DNA of 64,000 bases, from positions 13,003 through 77,002 of the forward strand of contig DDPY01000027.1 in the NCBI GenBank assembly GCA_002342415.1, read 5' to 3'. This document shows positions 15,927 to 25,293 of the stretch, in pieces. Origin of the DNA: Prevotella sp. UBA2456 (GTDB lineage Bacteria; Bacteroidota; Bacteroidia; Bacteroidales; Bacteroidaceae). Both the position numbers and the translations under genes were made by a program. A model generated the notes under the pieces. That model did no database searches. It was given only the letters and a program-made list of their open reading frames with translations, and was not told the origin of the DNA. Position 1 is the first letter of the stretch. Each line of letters starts with the position of its first letter.

Positions 15927-17840
15927 TTACTTCTTCTTACCCCAGTAGCTCTTCTCACCGTTGATACCAGCGTATACAATAGTATGCTTGCGGGGATTGG
16001 CCTCCCAGTCGCACTCGCGCTGCACCTTCAGCTCTACACCGTTGGCAGTCAGCGTGTTCGTGCCGGCATTGAAGCTCCACTTACCACCCTTCCAGATACC
16101 GTCGGTGATACTGCCGTCGGCAGCAAAGGTCATCGTGGACGACTCCTTCATCACACCATACTGGTAGCCCAGGTCGATGTGCTCCCAGGTGCCGGCAATC
16201 TCGTCTGCGGTAATAGCCACGTCGGGTACGGCAGCATAGCGCTCAGGCATCACCACGGGCCAGCCGTTGCTCAGCCACTTGATGCTGCGCACACCACCCA
16301 GCATGACGGCATTGGGCGCATTGCCTCCCGCCGTTGTCGGGAAGCGCTGCTGGGAGGCATAGTACCAGTTGCCACTACCGTCCTCAAAGACAGCACAGTG
16401 GCTGATACCTACCCAGCCCTGACTGCCACTGAACTTGTACGGATGGGTCAGCACTGTTGCGTCGTTGCCCATCGACTGATAGGTACCATCGATAGTGGCA
16501 GAGCGTGCTATACGTGTGTTGTATGGAACTAACAGACCGTCGTAGGCCATGAAGAGATAATAGTAACCGTCGTGATAGACAACTTCGGGAGCCTCTGATC
16601 CCTGCCAGCGACTGCCGTTAGTACGGGTCCAGATGCGCTTTCCGTAGCCGTTGTCTGCCAGTCCTTGGGGCGATGTAGCCCAGGGGTCGCCCAGTTCCTT
16701 CATTGTCTTACCTGTCTCGGGATTCAACTGTACGGCAGCAAAGCCGGAGTGCCAGGAACCATAGATGAGCCAGTGCTCGCCATTAGGCGTAATGACAAAG
16801 GTGGGGTCGATGGCATTGAAGTAGAAGTAGCCCTCCCAGTTGTCGGCTGCCGGGCGGCTCCAGCCGTCTTTGCCCTTGTCTGATGACGAGCAGATGACAT
16901 AGCCTTTGTCTTCCCACTTGTTGGTTGCAGGGTCGCTGGTCTCCATCAGTCCGATATAGGCACGCTCCGTCCATGAGCCGTCGAAGGCTTCTGAGGTGGG
17001 CTTGCCACTCTTCAGGTAGTTGTCCACCACCACACAGTAGTACATGCGGTAGAGCCCGTTTTTCACCTTGCGGGCACAGGGAGCCCAGTAGCCATACTGT
17101 GGGTTAGTAACATTGGGCAGCCCCTGCTTGGCGCGTATCTCGTTCATCTTGGTCAGTACCCATGACGGAGTGCTTGTCATCGTGCCACCAAGATATTCCC
17201 AGTTCACCAGGTCTATAGAGCGGCGAGCGTGGAAATGGCCACCCTTTGCATGCTCGTTGCCATACGATGCATCTGTCTGGTACATATAATAGTAGCCATC
17301 GTCAGCCTTCATCACCGTGGGGTCATGGACATTGGCCAGATTCCATTGGGCACGCTGGCTCCATGCCGACATGCTGCGGTAGTCATCAACATAGGTAGGA
17401 GCTTTCCAGGTATCCAGGCTGCTGCTGGTCTCGGCAGCGGTAGTGAAGGTGACATCCTCGGAATATTTCACCTCACTGCTGGTCTGCACATAGGCACGTA
17501 CATGATAGGTTGTCTGGGCTTTCAGTCCTGCCAGAGTCACCGTCATGTTCGACGAAGTTGCCGTCTGCTTGGTGCCGTTGATGTCGGGGTTTGCTGCTGT
17601 TCCGTAGCACACACCACGGCTGGTGATGGCTGAACCGGTAGCTGTGGCAGAGACTACTGCCGTGTTTGCCGTGATGGCCGACACAACGGGAGTCGTTACG
17701 TTCAGTGCCGTAGTGGCACCTCCTCCGCCACTTGTTCCGCCACCGTTGTCATTAGCATCATCGCCGCCGCAAGCCGTCAGCATCAATCCTGTAGTCAGCA
17801 GGCACGACAATAATACTTTCATTTTGTTTTTCTTGTTCAT
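15927..17840 (-). CDS. Surface lipoprotein GH43 endo-arabinanase with N-terminal FN3 module
   Basis: 637 residues. The N-terminus ends in LMLTACGGDD, a lipobox with acidic residues after Cys, the Bacteroidota export signal for surface lipoproteins. A Ser/Gly linker and a fibronectin-III-like module (about 48-138) precede the GH43 propeller (about 150-545): base in NVHDPTVMKADDGYYYMY, modulator in AIDPTFVITPNGEHW, acid in SEAPEVVYHDGYYYLF. A C-terminal beta-domain (about 550-637, with GTWEHIDLGYQYG) resembles the accessory domain of GH43 arabinanases. It probably cuts arabinan at the cell surface before SusCD uptake. It is the first gene after the internal PUL terminator and has its own promoter at 17,881-17,912. 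Confidence 0.9.
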   Translation of the reverse strand: MNKKNKMKVLLSCLLTTGLMLTACGGDDANDNGGGTSGGGGATTALNVTTPVVSAITANTAVVSATATGSAITSRGVCYGTAANPDINGTKQTATSSNMTVTLAGLKAQTTYHVRAYVQTSSEVKYSEDVTFTTAAETSSSLDTWKAPTYVDDYRSMSAWSQRAQWNLANVHDPTVMKADDGYYYMYQTDASYGNEHAKGGHFHARRSIDLVNWEYLGGTMTSTPSWVLTKMNEIRAKQGLPNVTNPQYGYWAPCARKVKNGLYRMYYCVVVDNYLKSGKPTSEAFDGSWTERAYIGLMETSDPATNKWEDKGYVICSSSDKGKDGWSRPAADNWEGYFYFNAIDPTFVITPNGEHWLIYGSWHSGFAAVQLNPETGKTMKELGDPWATSPQGLADNGYGKRIWTRTNGSRWQGSEAPEVVYHDGYYYLFMAYDGLLVPYNTRIARSATIDGTYQSMGNDATVLTHPYKFSGSQGWVGISHCAVFEDGSGNWYYASQQRFPTTAGGNAPNAVMLGGVRSIKWLSNGWPVVMPERYAAVPDVAITADEIAGTWEHIDLGYQYGVMKESSTMTFAADGSITDGIWKGGKWSFNAGTNTLTANGVELKVQRECDWEANPRKHTIVYAGINGEKSYWGKKK

Positions 17841-17880
17841 AATGTTTTATTGTTTTAGTGTGTAATTTTCATATTTCCTG

Positions 17881-17912
17881 CAAAGATAAGCATTTTCCAT
17901 AAAACTACCAAA
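17881..17912 (-). promoter_or_regulatory. Bacteroidota-type promoter for the PUL enzyme block
   Basis: On the minus strand TATCTTTG (17,881-17,888) matches the -7 consensus TAnnTTTG, and TTTG (17,909-17,912) matches the -33 box, with a 20-bp spacer. The -7 box ends 40 bp upstream of the GH43 lipoprotein start. Confidence 0.8.
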
Positions 17913-17987
17913 TTTCTTATGACACTTTCTATTACTTTAGCACAAACTTCCGCCCTCATTCCTCAGAACGCTCTCGGTTCATCAAGG

Positions 17988-18083
17988 CTTTAGCCTGCTT
18001 TTAGGCTCCTTTCAGCCTGCTTATAGCCTGCTTATAGGCATACTCAAGAGTGAGGCAGTAAGCAGCCTGAAAGCAGCCTAAAG
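17988..18083. repeat. Inverted-repeat region built of AGCCTGCTT units
   Basis: CTTTAGCCTGCTTTTAGGCT (17,988-18,007) is the reverse complement, with two mismatches, of AGCCTGAAAGCAGCCTAAAG (18,064-18,083). The 56-bp loop carries two more direct AGCCTGCTTAT copies. It could form a long hairpin in a read-through transcript. Confidence 0.75.
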
Positions 18084-18130
18084 CGAGAGTAAAGCGAGGC
18101 TAAATCGAGACAATTTGCGAAAACGCAAAG

Positions 18131-18167
18131 AAAAAAGCAAGGAAATCTGCTGAGAGATTCCCTTGCT
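18131..18167 (-). terminator. Strong intrinsic terminator after the surface glycan-binding protein
   Basis: On the minus strand AGCAAGGGAATCT, loop CTCAGC, AGATTTCCTTGCT, then a run of T and C-T. A 13-bp stem with one G-U pair and a U tract, beginning 20 bp after the stop codon. It splits the PUL into a susCD-binding unit and an enzyme unit. Confidence 0.88.
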
Positions 18168-18186
18168 CCTTATTCTGATTCAGAGA

Positions 18187-20109
18187 TTACTCAAATACAA
18201 TGTGGGCACCTTCCATTGTGAGGTAGAAGTTCACATCGCTTGCATCGACCGTAATGCCTGTATAGGTCTGAGTGTAAGTATTACCATCGCTACCCAGTGT
18301 TACGGCCTTCACGTCGGCAGTACCATCACCCTTGTTGGTGACCGACAGCGTAACCAGACCTTCGTTCATAGCCTCAAGCCATGCAGCCCAGTCGGTATGG
18401 TCGCATGCAGCGGTGCAAGTGCCATAGCCATTACCCCAACCGTAGTTGTCGGCACGCAGCACGGCATACTCACCGTCAGCACCCAGCGTCAGGTCGGCCT
18501 TGCAAACCACTGCCAGGTAGTTGTTCCAGTTAGCACCACCGTTCGTGTAGTTGCGGAAACGGGTAGTAACCGTGTGACCTGCAGGAACCTTGATAGGATC
18601 AGACTTCGCTCCGAAGAACGGAGTAGTGTTATCCTCGTTACCCAGTACGCCATCAAACTCAAGGTGAGCCTTCTCCAGAGTCAGGCTGAAGTAGAAGTCG
18701 TTAGGATCGGAAACAGTGATACCCTTGTAGGTCTGGGTATAGATGTTGGCATCGCTACCCACGGTAACAGCCTCCACGTCGGCAGTGCCGTCACCATTGT
18801 TGGTCACCTGGACAGTCACCTTACCTCCATTCATTGCAGCAAGCCAAGCGGCCCAGTCGCTATGGCTGCAAGTAGCGGTGCAAGTGCCATAGCCATTGCC
18901 CCAACCAAAGTTGTCGGCACGCAGCACGGCATACTCGCCATCAGCACCCAAGGTCAGGTCACCCTTGCTGAGCACAACGAGATAGTTCTCCCAGTTGCTG
19001 CCACCTGCGGTGTAGTTGGTGAAGGTCGTGATGAAGGTCTCGTTAGGAGCAATCTTCACCAGACCGCTACGGGCACCGAAGAACGGAGTTGAGTTGTCGG
19101 CAGCACCCAGGAGCGTGTACATCTTGTCCACCACTTCTAACTGTATGGAAGAGACAACAGCCTTTTTGGCAGCCTCACCCTTCGATGTCTTATTATAGGC
19201 AGCGACAATGGTCTTCGTTCCTATAGAATTCAAATCAGGCACAACATTGATGGTCAGTTTTTCACCAGTAACAGTCTTAATACCGCCTTCACCAAAATCG
19301 ACTTCTGCCGAAATAGCTGAAATAATATCGCTAAGCGGAGTAGCTACTAATACCTTCTTAGGAGCCTTCAGGGTCATCGATATGGGCTCATAATCCTTGG
19401 TATCATCAACAGGATCAATGTTTGATTCTATGACATTCACAAATGAACCCTCTACACCTAAGGTGACACGGATATTCTCGTTGGTAGGCTCTGGATTGTG
19501 ATTTACCAAATCAGGACGTGAGTAAGTCTTCGTGAAATTCTCACCTTCGTACTTGATTGTCAAACCGCCATTCGAGCGGTCTACAGTCACCTTTACCAAG
19601 CCATTCATTCCCTGAACTGTATCATCAATGTCATCAGCTCCAGAAGTGTTGGTAAAGTTACCAGAGATATAGTTATCGCGGTCTGTATCAGTGAAGATGT
19701 CACCCCATTCAGAGTTCTTGGTACGGTCATTGTCGTAACGCATGACACCATACTCATAGTAGCCACCGCCACGAGGATTGATGCTGACATCGTTGGTAAT
19801 GACGGTATAGAAGTTCTTGTAGTACTTGTTATCAGGATTCACCGTCAGGTTGATAATCATCTCCAATGTACCACCGGCAGGCACCACGTGCGACTTTCCT
19901 AATGTCCAGAAAGGAGCATTCAAGGAGGTAGTTCCAATACTATACAGACCTACTTCTGGTGTCTTGGAGTTGGCGATAGAATCGAGCTTATCATCGAGCC
20001 AGTTAGGAGCACCTACCTTATAGATTTCGCTGCCCTCACAGCCCGTCAGCATCAGCATTCCGAGCATTGCCAAGCAGAAACCTGAAACTAATTTATTTAG
20101 CTTTTTCAT
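18187..20109 (-). CDS. Surface glycan-binding lipoprotein (SusE/F-position), three repeated modules
   Basis: 640 residues. The lipobox LTGCEGSE marks an exported lipoprotein. An N-terminal module (about 55-225) contains APFWTLGKSHVVPAGG. A short beta-domain (about 235-325, KVLVATPLSDIISAI) follows, then two near-identical modules of about 155 residues each (about 331-486 and 487-640). Each of these has STPFFGA or TTPFFGA, NYT, NW, GEYAVLRADN and GWGNGYGTCTA; the N-terminal module matches them loosely (PFW, YGVMRYDN). No catalytic motif is seen. The position right after susD and the aromatic-rich repeats suggest glycan capture at the cell surface, likely of the arabinan-type substrate. No named family is certain. 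Confidence 0.78.
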   Translation of the reverse strand: MKKLNKLVSGFCLAMLGMLMLTGCEGSEIYKVGAPNWLDDKLDSIANSKTPEVGLYSIGTTSLNAPFWTLGKSHVVPAGGTLEMIINLTVNPDNKYYKNFYTVITNDVSINPRGGGYYEYGVMRYDNDRTKNSEWGDIFTDTDRDNYISGNFTNTSGADDIDDTVQGMNGLVKVTVDRSNGGLTIKYEGENFTKTYSRPDLVNHNPEPTNENIRVTLGVEGSFVNVIESNIDPVDDTKDYEPISMTLKAPKKVLVATPLSDIISAISAEVDFGEGGIKTVTGEKLTINVVPDLNSIGTKTIVAAYNKTSKGEAAKKAVVSSIQLEVVDKMYTLLGAADNSTPFFGARSGLVKIAPNETFITTFTNYTAGGSNWENYLVVLSKGDLTLGADGEYAVLRADNFGWGNGYGTCTATCSHSDWAAWLAAMNGGKVTVQVTNNGDGTADVEAVTVGSDANIYTQTYKGITVSDPNDFYFSLTLEKAHLEFDGVLGNEDNTTPFFGAKSDPIKVPAGHTVTTRFRNYTNGGANWNNYLAVVCKADLTLGADGEYAVLRADNYGWGNGYGTCTAACDHTDWAAWLEAMNEGLVTLSVTNKGDGTADVKAVTLGSDGNTYTQTYTGITVDASDVNFYLTMEGAHIVFE

Positions 20110-20142
20110 AATTGTTTTCTGTTTTGAGATTTAGAATATTCT

Positions 20143-21918
20143 TCATTTAAGGTCAACAACCGGATGTACTTTCCATCCCTTGCCTGTGAAGTAAGAAGAG
20201 TTGTCTGTGCTATAGTTTGCTGAGTTACCCTTCAGGTTGGGGTTCACACTCGTAAGAGACTGTACGATAGGCAGGAACTCATGTCCTGGAGAATATGTAT
20301 CGAACGAACTCTTAATACGCGAATCACTACCCTTATCAGCATAGCTGACGGAATTCTTTACCAATGCTTTATCAGTAGTTCTGAGGAATGTACCGTGCTC
20401 CTTCATCTGCTGGAGACGGCCCTGATCATAGAAGAATCCCCAACGAATCAAGTCAAAGCCACGACCCCACTCGCAACCAAACTCCTTCGGACGCTCCACG
20501 TTGGCAATCTGCTCAAACAGTTTATCCGCATTGCCTGCGAAGTCAGCCAGTTCCAGGTCTTCCAAATTGGCGCGCTCACGAACGGCATTGATCCAGTCGA
20601 TAGCCTGCTGGGTAGGACCGTTCACCTCGTTTTCGCACTCGGCAGCACGCAACAGTACGTCGGAGTAGCGCATCAGTCGAAGGTTGATACCATCACGCAG
20701 ACCTACCACAATCTTGCTGTAAAGACCTGTGCGCAGATTAGTGTGCTTAGCTACGGGCAGACCGCCATTGTTATTGTTGGTGACAATGTAGTCGGTAGCA
20801 ACCAACTTGGTCGTATAGCACTTGTTGCCATACTCGAAGTCGTCCCAGTCATCCTCGTAGGTTCCAATAGTCCAATAGAGACGTGGATCAAGCTTGTCCT
20901 CAATAGTCTTCTCAGCCTTGAACAGGTCGTAGAGCCAGTTAGAAGCAGAGATGTCAGCCCAACCGCCATAATCGCCAGGACCGAAGTTACTCTCGATAGC
21001 GGAACCCTGTGTGGCATTAGGAGTCGTGTTAACGGGAGTCCACTCTTCTTCCGTACCTTGTGAACCGTAGTCAAGGAACTGAATTTCAAAGAGACTCTCG
21101 GCATTGTTCTCGTAGGCTGAGCCTTCACGGAAGTTGTCGCCATAGTTCTCCATCAGGCGGTAGGTACCATACTTCTTGTTACCACCATCACTGGTGTTCA
21201 GAATATCTTTCAAGACTGCAAGAGCCTCGCTGTACTTATGACGCATCATCAGTGCACGGGCATAGAAACCGGCAGCTGCACCACTGGTGGCGCGACCCTG
21301 AGCCCACTGGTCACCTAAGTCACGAGAAGGCAGTAGTGTCATGGCCGTACTGAAATCCTTTTCTACCAAGTCGAATACTTCGTCGTATGTAGAATTGCCT
21401 GCATAGAGGTCATTCAGTTTTGCATTGGCATCATAGGTAGTAATCAGTGGCGGGTTCTGATAGTATCCAGCCAGATTATAATAAGCCAAGCCGCGAATGA
21501 AGTGAGCCTGTCCCTTGATGTACTTCATAGCCTCGGTCATATTCACTCCCTCAGCATCCGTACGTGACAAAATAAAATTACATACGTTGATAGTATAGAA
21601 ATACTCACGCCAAGGCCACTCGGGAATGTCCATAGTAACGGGAACATTATAGTCGTCGAAGGGCAGATACCACTGCTGTGAGGAGTTCCAGCACTCATCA
21701 CCGCGACAAACATCAATCATATAGCCTACACGAGCGAAGGAACCCTCCATGCGCAGGTGGTTGTATGCGGCAATAACACTCTCCTCCAATTCCTCTGCAG
21801 TCTTACCAAATAGGTCGGCACTTTGCTGGTTGGGGTTCTCTACGTCCAGTTTGTCGCTGCACGAAGTGAGCATGCCAAAGCCCAATAAAAGGGCAAGTGA
21901 AATATTATGTAGTTTCAT
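20143..21918 (-). CDS. susD: SusD/RagB-family glycan-binding lipoprotein
   Basis: 591 residues. The lipobox is in LGFGMLTSCSDKLD. TPR-like helices carry the SusD landmarks YYFTINVCNFI-like (here EYFYTINVCNFILSR), GQAHFIRGLAYYNLAGYY (the conserved RA.Y..L...Y block), and near the C-terminus RLMRYSDVLLRAAEC and INAVRERA, followed by RPKEFGCEWGRGFDLIRWG. It caps the SusC barrel and delivers glycan for TonB-driven import. Its stop is 33 bp upstream of the next gene and its start is 21 bp after susC, so the three are one transcriptional unit. Confidence 0.95.
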   Translation of the reverse strand: MKLHNISLALLLGFGMLTSCSDKLDVENPNQQSADLFGKTAEELEESVIAAYNHLRMEGSFARVGYMIDVCRGDECWNSSQQWYLPFDDYNVPVTMDIPEWPWREYFYTINVCNFILSRTDAEGVNMTEAMKYIKGQAHFIRGLAYYNLAGYYQNPPLITTYDANAKLNDLYAGNSTYDEVFDLVEKDFSTAMTLLPSRDLGDQWAQGRATSGAAAGFYARALMMRHKYSEALAVLKDILNTSDGGNKKYGTYRLMENYGDNFREGSAYENNAESLFEIQFLDYGSQGTEEEWTPVNTTPNATQGSAIESNFGPGDYGGWADISASNWLYDLFKAEKTIEDKLDPRLYWTIGTYEDDWDDFEYGNKCYTTKLVATDYIVTNNNNGGLPVAKHTNLRTGLYSKIVVGLRDGINLRLMRYSDVLLRAAECENEVNGPTQQAIDWINAVRERANLEDLELADFAGNADKLFEQIANVERPKEFGCEWGRGFDLIRWGFFYDQGRLQQMKEHGTFLRTTDKALVKNSVSYADKGSDSRIKSSFDTYSPGHEFLPIVQSLTSVNPNLKGNSANYSTDNSSYFTGKGWKVHPVVDLK

Positions 21919-21939
21919 AATTATATACTTTATTATACA

Positions 21940-24900
21940 TTAGAATGAGAAATGAAGACCGAACATGAAGGTACGGGGTGTCGGGAATGAGCAGTAGTTA
22001 AGACCAGGAGTCCATGTGCCACCTGCATAGTCCACGTTGTAACCTTTGTAAGCAGTGAATGTGTGAACATTCTGTGCAGACACATAAGCGCGTACACCCG
22101 TGACAACACCCTTGAACCACTTGTCGGGGAAATTGTAACCCAACTCAATGTTGGCAATCTTCCAGTAAGCGGCATTCTGAATCTTGCGATCGCTGAACAA
22201 ATCGTTCCAGTTGAGAGAAGCTCCAGGATGATTAGTGATATAGGTACGGGGAACATTTGATATATAGGTCAAGCCATCTTCTGACCAACGGTTTGCATCA
22301 CCAACGGCCACGTCCTTATTCCAGTAGTTGTAGCAAGAATTCAGGGCGTTGTAAAGATCGTCAGCTACGCGATGCTTGAAAGTGCCGTAGGTAGCAACGG
22401 CGAGGTCGAAGTTCTTGTATTCCAGACGGAAGCTCAGGCCAAAGTTGGTCTTTGCCAAACCACTGCCTAAAACAGTCTGGTCGCGCTCATCGATGACACC
22501 GTCGGGAACCCCGTCTGGACCGCTGATGTCTTTGTAGAGGCAGTCACCGACCTGTGCGCCCACCTGTGTGGCATGGTCGTCAAGGTCTGCCTGAGTGCGG
22601 GCTATGCCTTCGTACACCCAACCATAGTGCTGACCAACTTCCTGCCCTTCAATCGTAATAGCCGTACCGTTTATTGACTGGTGGTTGCCATAGTTCAGCT
22701 TGGTCACGCGGTTTCTCAGCGTACTCAAGTTGGCAGAAATCTGCCACTTCAGAGGATGGTCGTTGTTTCGATAAGTTGCAGAGAACTCGAAACCGCTGTT
22801 GTCCATTGTGGCAGCATTCATTGTTACGACATTAGGATTGCCATTTGACACACCGGCATTAAGAGGAATGGGCACGCCGCAAAGCAGGTCATCAGAAATA
22901 TTCTTATACCATTCGGCCGTGAATTCCAAACGGTTGTTCCACATGGCAATGTCGATACCAATGTTTGTGGTCTTTCTCTTCTCCCAGGTAATATCCTTGT
23001 TGACAAGAGTAGATACGGCAGAACCAGAGACAGGTGTATTGCCGAAGCTGTACTTCATGTTGATACGAGCCATCGTGGCCAGATACTGATACTCACCGAT
23101 GTTCTCGTTACCCAGCACACCATAGCTGGCACGTACCTTGAACATATTGATAAGGTTGTGGTCGAAGGGGAAGAACTTTTCCTTATCGAAACGCCAACCT
23201 ACAGAGATTGAGGGGAAGGTGCCCCAACGGATGTTCTTAGTCAGACGCGAGCTACCGTCACGACGGATAACAAACGATAGCAGATACTTGCTGTCATAGT
23301 CGTAGTTCAAACGTCCGATGAACGAAGTCAGTGTGTGCTTGCTCTCGTAAGAAGAAGAATAGGTGTCAGCAGCGTTCTGCAACTGCAGATAGTAAGGCTC
23401 AGGGAACTGAACACCCCAACCGTCCAGACGGTCGTGAGTCTCCACCTGATAAGTCTGACCAATCACTGCATTGATGTGGTGCAGGTCGATGGTTCCATCA
23501 TAGGTGATAGTGTTCTCAACCAAGAAGTCTGAGTAGTTGCGAGCAACCTTGGTCAGACGCTCTTGAGCTTTGTCCAGGTAAATACGGTTACTCTGAATCC
23601 AAGCGGATGTCCAAGTTTGATCCTTTGCATGGGTCTTGCTGTAAGACAGATTCAGTTTGTAGTTCAGTTTGTGGTTCTTGGATTCGAAGCCTATCATCTT
23701 GAGAAGGTTCACGTCTGCCGAACCAGTAGCAAGTACGCGGTCAACCTTTGTGTTACGGGTCAGTAGGTTGTTAACCAGCAGTGGGTTGGAAGCTGAGATG
23801 TCACCATGAATATTGTCATAGTAGACACCATAGCCGTATGCATCGTAGTGATACGAGCTGGCAGAAGACAGTTTGTCATCCAGAATCCAGGTGCTCTCGT
23901 CGTAAGCTTTAATGGTAGGCTGCATCAGGACGGTGGTAAACAGTACGGGGTGCTGGTCACCATAAAGTCCCTGTACGTACTCATTGGCATTCGATGCACT
24001 CAGGTTGTCCTGATCGGAGTGTGAGTAAACGATGCTGGTGCGGAAATTGATGAACTTGGTCTCAAAGGTGTTGTTCACACGGGCAGTGAAACGCTCAAAG
24101 TTAGGACCAGCACCTCTCATGGCACCTTTCTGTTTGAAGTAGTCGAGCGATACGTTATATGTATTGTGTGCACCACCACCGCTCATGCTGACGTTGTGGT
24201 TCATACGAGTAGCGGTCTTATAAACCTCGTCCATCCACTTCGTATTCGTGTTGTCCATGAAGTGATATTTGCCGTCTTCTCCCAAGCTGTATCCTCCGGG
24301 CAGTGTGGTGTTGGCATTGGCACAAGCCTGGGCCAGATAGTTGCTGTACTGGTCGGCATTCATCACGTCATAAGTGCTCTTGCTGATATTATCAATACCG
24401 AAATAGCCAGTGTAGTTGACTTTCAGGGGCTGGTCTTTCTTACCGCTCTTGGTGGTGATGATCACCACACCGTTAGCAGCACGCGAACCGTAGATGGCAC
24501 CTGCCGATGCGTCCTTCAGCACCTGAATGGTCTCGATATCGTTAGGAGAGAAGTCGCGGATGCTGGTACCCATAGGCACACCGTCAATCACATACAGCGG
24601 GGAGGTGTCACCGAAAGATCCGATACCACGGATACGTACGGCAGGGTCGGCACCAGGCTGACCGTCGGAGGTAATCTGCACACCGGCTACTTTACCTTCG
24701 AGCATCGAGGAAATGTTAGAGTGAGATACGCGCTTTAGTTCATCGGCATTAACTACTGCCACCGAACCCGTCAGGTCGGCCTTCTTCTGAGTACCGTAAC
24801 CCACAACGACCACTTGGTCGAGCATCTGTGAGTCGCTCTCAAGCTGGATGGGCTCCAGCGCAGCACGTCCGCGGACGGCAACCTCACGGTCCTTGTAGCC

Positions 24901-25158
24901 CACATAGCTTACTACGAGGACGGCATTCGATGAAGCTTCGATGGTGAAGTTACCGTTGAAGTCGGTAATCGTACCACCTTGCGCGCCTTTCACCTTAACG
25001 GTAGCACCGATGAGCGGTTCTCCGTCTTGGTCAACAACCTGACCGCTGACCTTAATGGTCTGCTGGGTCACTGATGCCATAGCAGGCATAGGACAGACCG
25101 ACAGTCCGCCAAGCATACCTAACGACAGCATCGCAGAGAAGAAAATTTGTTTTCTCAT
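21940..25158 (-). CDS. susC: SusC/RagA-family TonB-dependent glycan transporter
   Basis: 1072 residues from the ATG at 25,158; a TTG six bases upstream is in frame but less likely. Signal peptide (1-28), then a carboxypeptidase regulatory-like domain (VSGQVVDQDGEPLIGATVKVKG, about 36-115), the SusC motif region LDQVVVVGYGTQKK, a plug domain (VAGVQI, IRGIGSFGDTSPLYVIDGVP, AGAIYGSRAANGVVIITTK) and a 22-strand barrel ending TFMFGLHFSF with a terminal aromatic. It imports oligosaccharides across the outer membrane. It is the first gene of the PUL, behind a promoter at 25,206-25,213 and a set of palindromes at 25,294-25,389. Confidence 0.96.
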   Translation of the reverse strand: MRKQIFFSAMLSLGMLGGLSVCPMPAMASVTQQTIKVSGQVVDQDGEPLIGATVKVKGAQGGTITDFNGNFTIEASSNAVLVVSYVGYKDREVAVRGRAALEPIQLESDSQMLDQVVVVGYGTQKKADLTGSVAVVNADELKRVSHSNISSMLEGKVAGVQITSDGQPGADPAVRIRGIGSFGDTSPLYVIDGVPMGTSIRDFSPNDIETIQVLKDASAGAIYGSRAANGVVIITTKSGKKDQPLKVNYTGYFGIDNISKSTYDVMNADQYSNYLAQACANANTTLPGGYSLGEDGKYHFMDNTNTKWMDEVYKTATRMNHNVSMSGGGAHNTYNVSLDYFKQKGAMRGAGPNFERFTARVNNTFETKFINFRTSIVYSHSDQDNLSASNANEYVQGLYGDQHPVLFTTVLMQPTIKAYDESTWILDDKLSSASSYHYDAYGYGVYYDNIHGDISASNPLLVNNLLTRNTKVDRVLATGSADVNLLKMIGFESKNHKLNYKLNLSYSKTHAKDQTWTSAWIQSNRIYLDKAQERLTKVARNYSDFLVENTITYDGTIDLHHINAVIGQTYQVETHDRLDGWGVQFPEPYYLQLQNAADTYSSSYESKHTLTSFIGRLNYDYDSKYLLSFVIRRDGSSRLTKNIRWGTFPSISVGWRFDKEKFFPFDHNLINMFKVRASYGVLGNENIGEYQYLATMARINMKYSFGNTPVSGSAVSTLVNKDITWEKRKTTNIGIDIAMWNNRLEFTAEWYKNISDDLLCGVPIPLNAGVSNGNPNVVTMNAATMDNSGFEFSATYRNNDHPLKWQISANLSTLRNRVTKLNYGNHQSINGTAITIEGQEVGQHYGWVYEGIARTQADLDDHATQVGAQVGDCLYKDISGPDGVPDGVIDERDQTVLGSGLAKTNFGLSFRLEYKNFDLAVATYGTFKHRVADDLYNALNSCYNYWNKDVAVGDANRWSEDGLTYISNVPRTYITNHPGASLNWNDLFSDRKIQNAAYWKIANIELGYNFPDKWFKGVVTGVRAYVSAQNVHTFTAYKGYNVDYAGGTWTPGLNYCSFPTPRTFMFGLHFSF

Positions 25159-25205
25159 TGTCAATTGCTTTAAGTTAATAAAAATTATTAGTAGTCAAAT
25201 TGCTG

Positions 25206-25213
25206 CAAATTTA
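25206..25213 (-). promoter_or_regulatory. Probable susC promoter -7 box
   Basis: The minus strand reads TAAATTTG, a full match to TAnnTTTG, 47 bp upstream of the susC ATG. No clear TTTG -33 box is found at the expected spacing, which fits an activator-dependent promoter. Confidence 0.6.
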
Positions 25214-25293
25214 GCAAAAATGTATTTATTACACTTATTATATGAGTTAAATAATCTTAAAGGGCGAGAAATAAGTGTATTTTTTACCCTTTT

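Larger units (their letters stand above)
17841..18186. other. 346-bp non-coding gap between glycan-binding lipoprotein and GH43 block
   Basis: From high to low coordinate, in the direction of PUL transcription, the gap holds the terminator (18,131-18,167), an inverted-repeat region built of AGCCTGCTT units (17,988-18,083), an unremarkable stretch, and a Bacteroidota promoter (17,881-17,912). I see no credible ORF in it. Confidence 0.8.
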
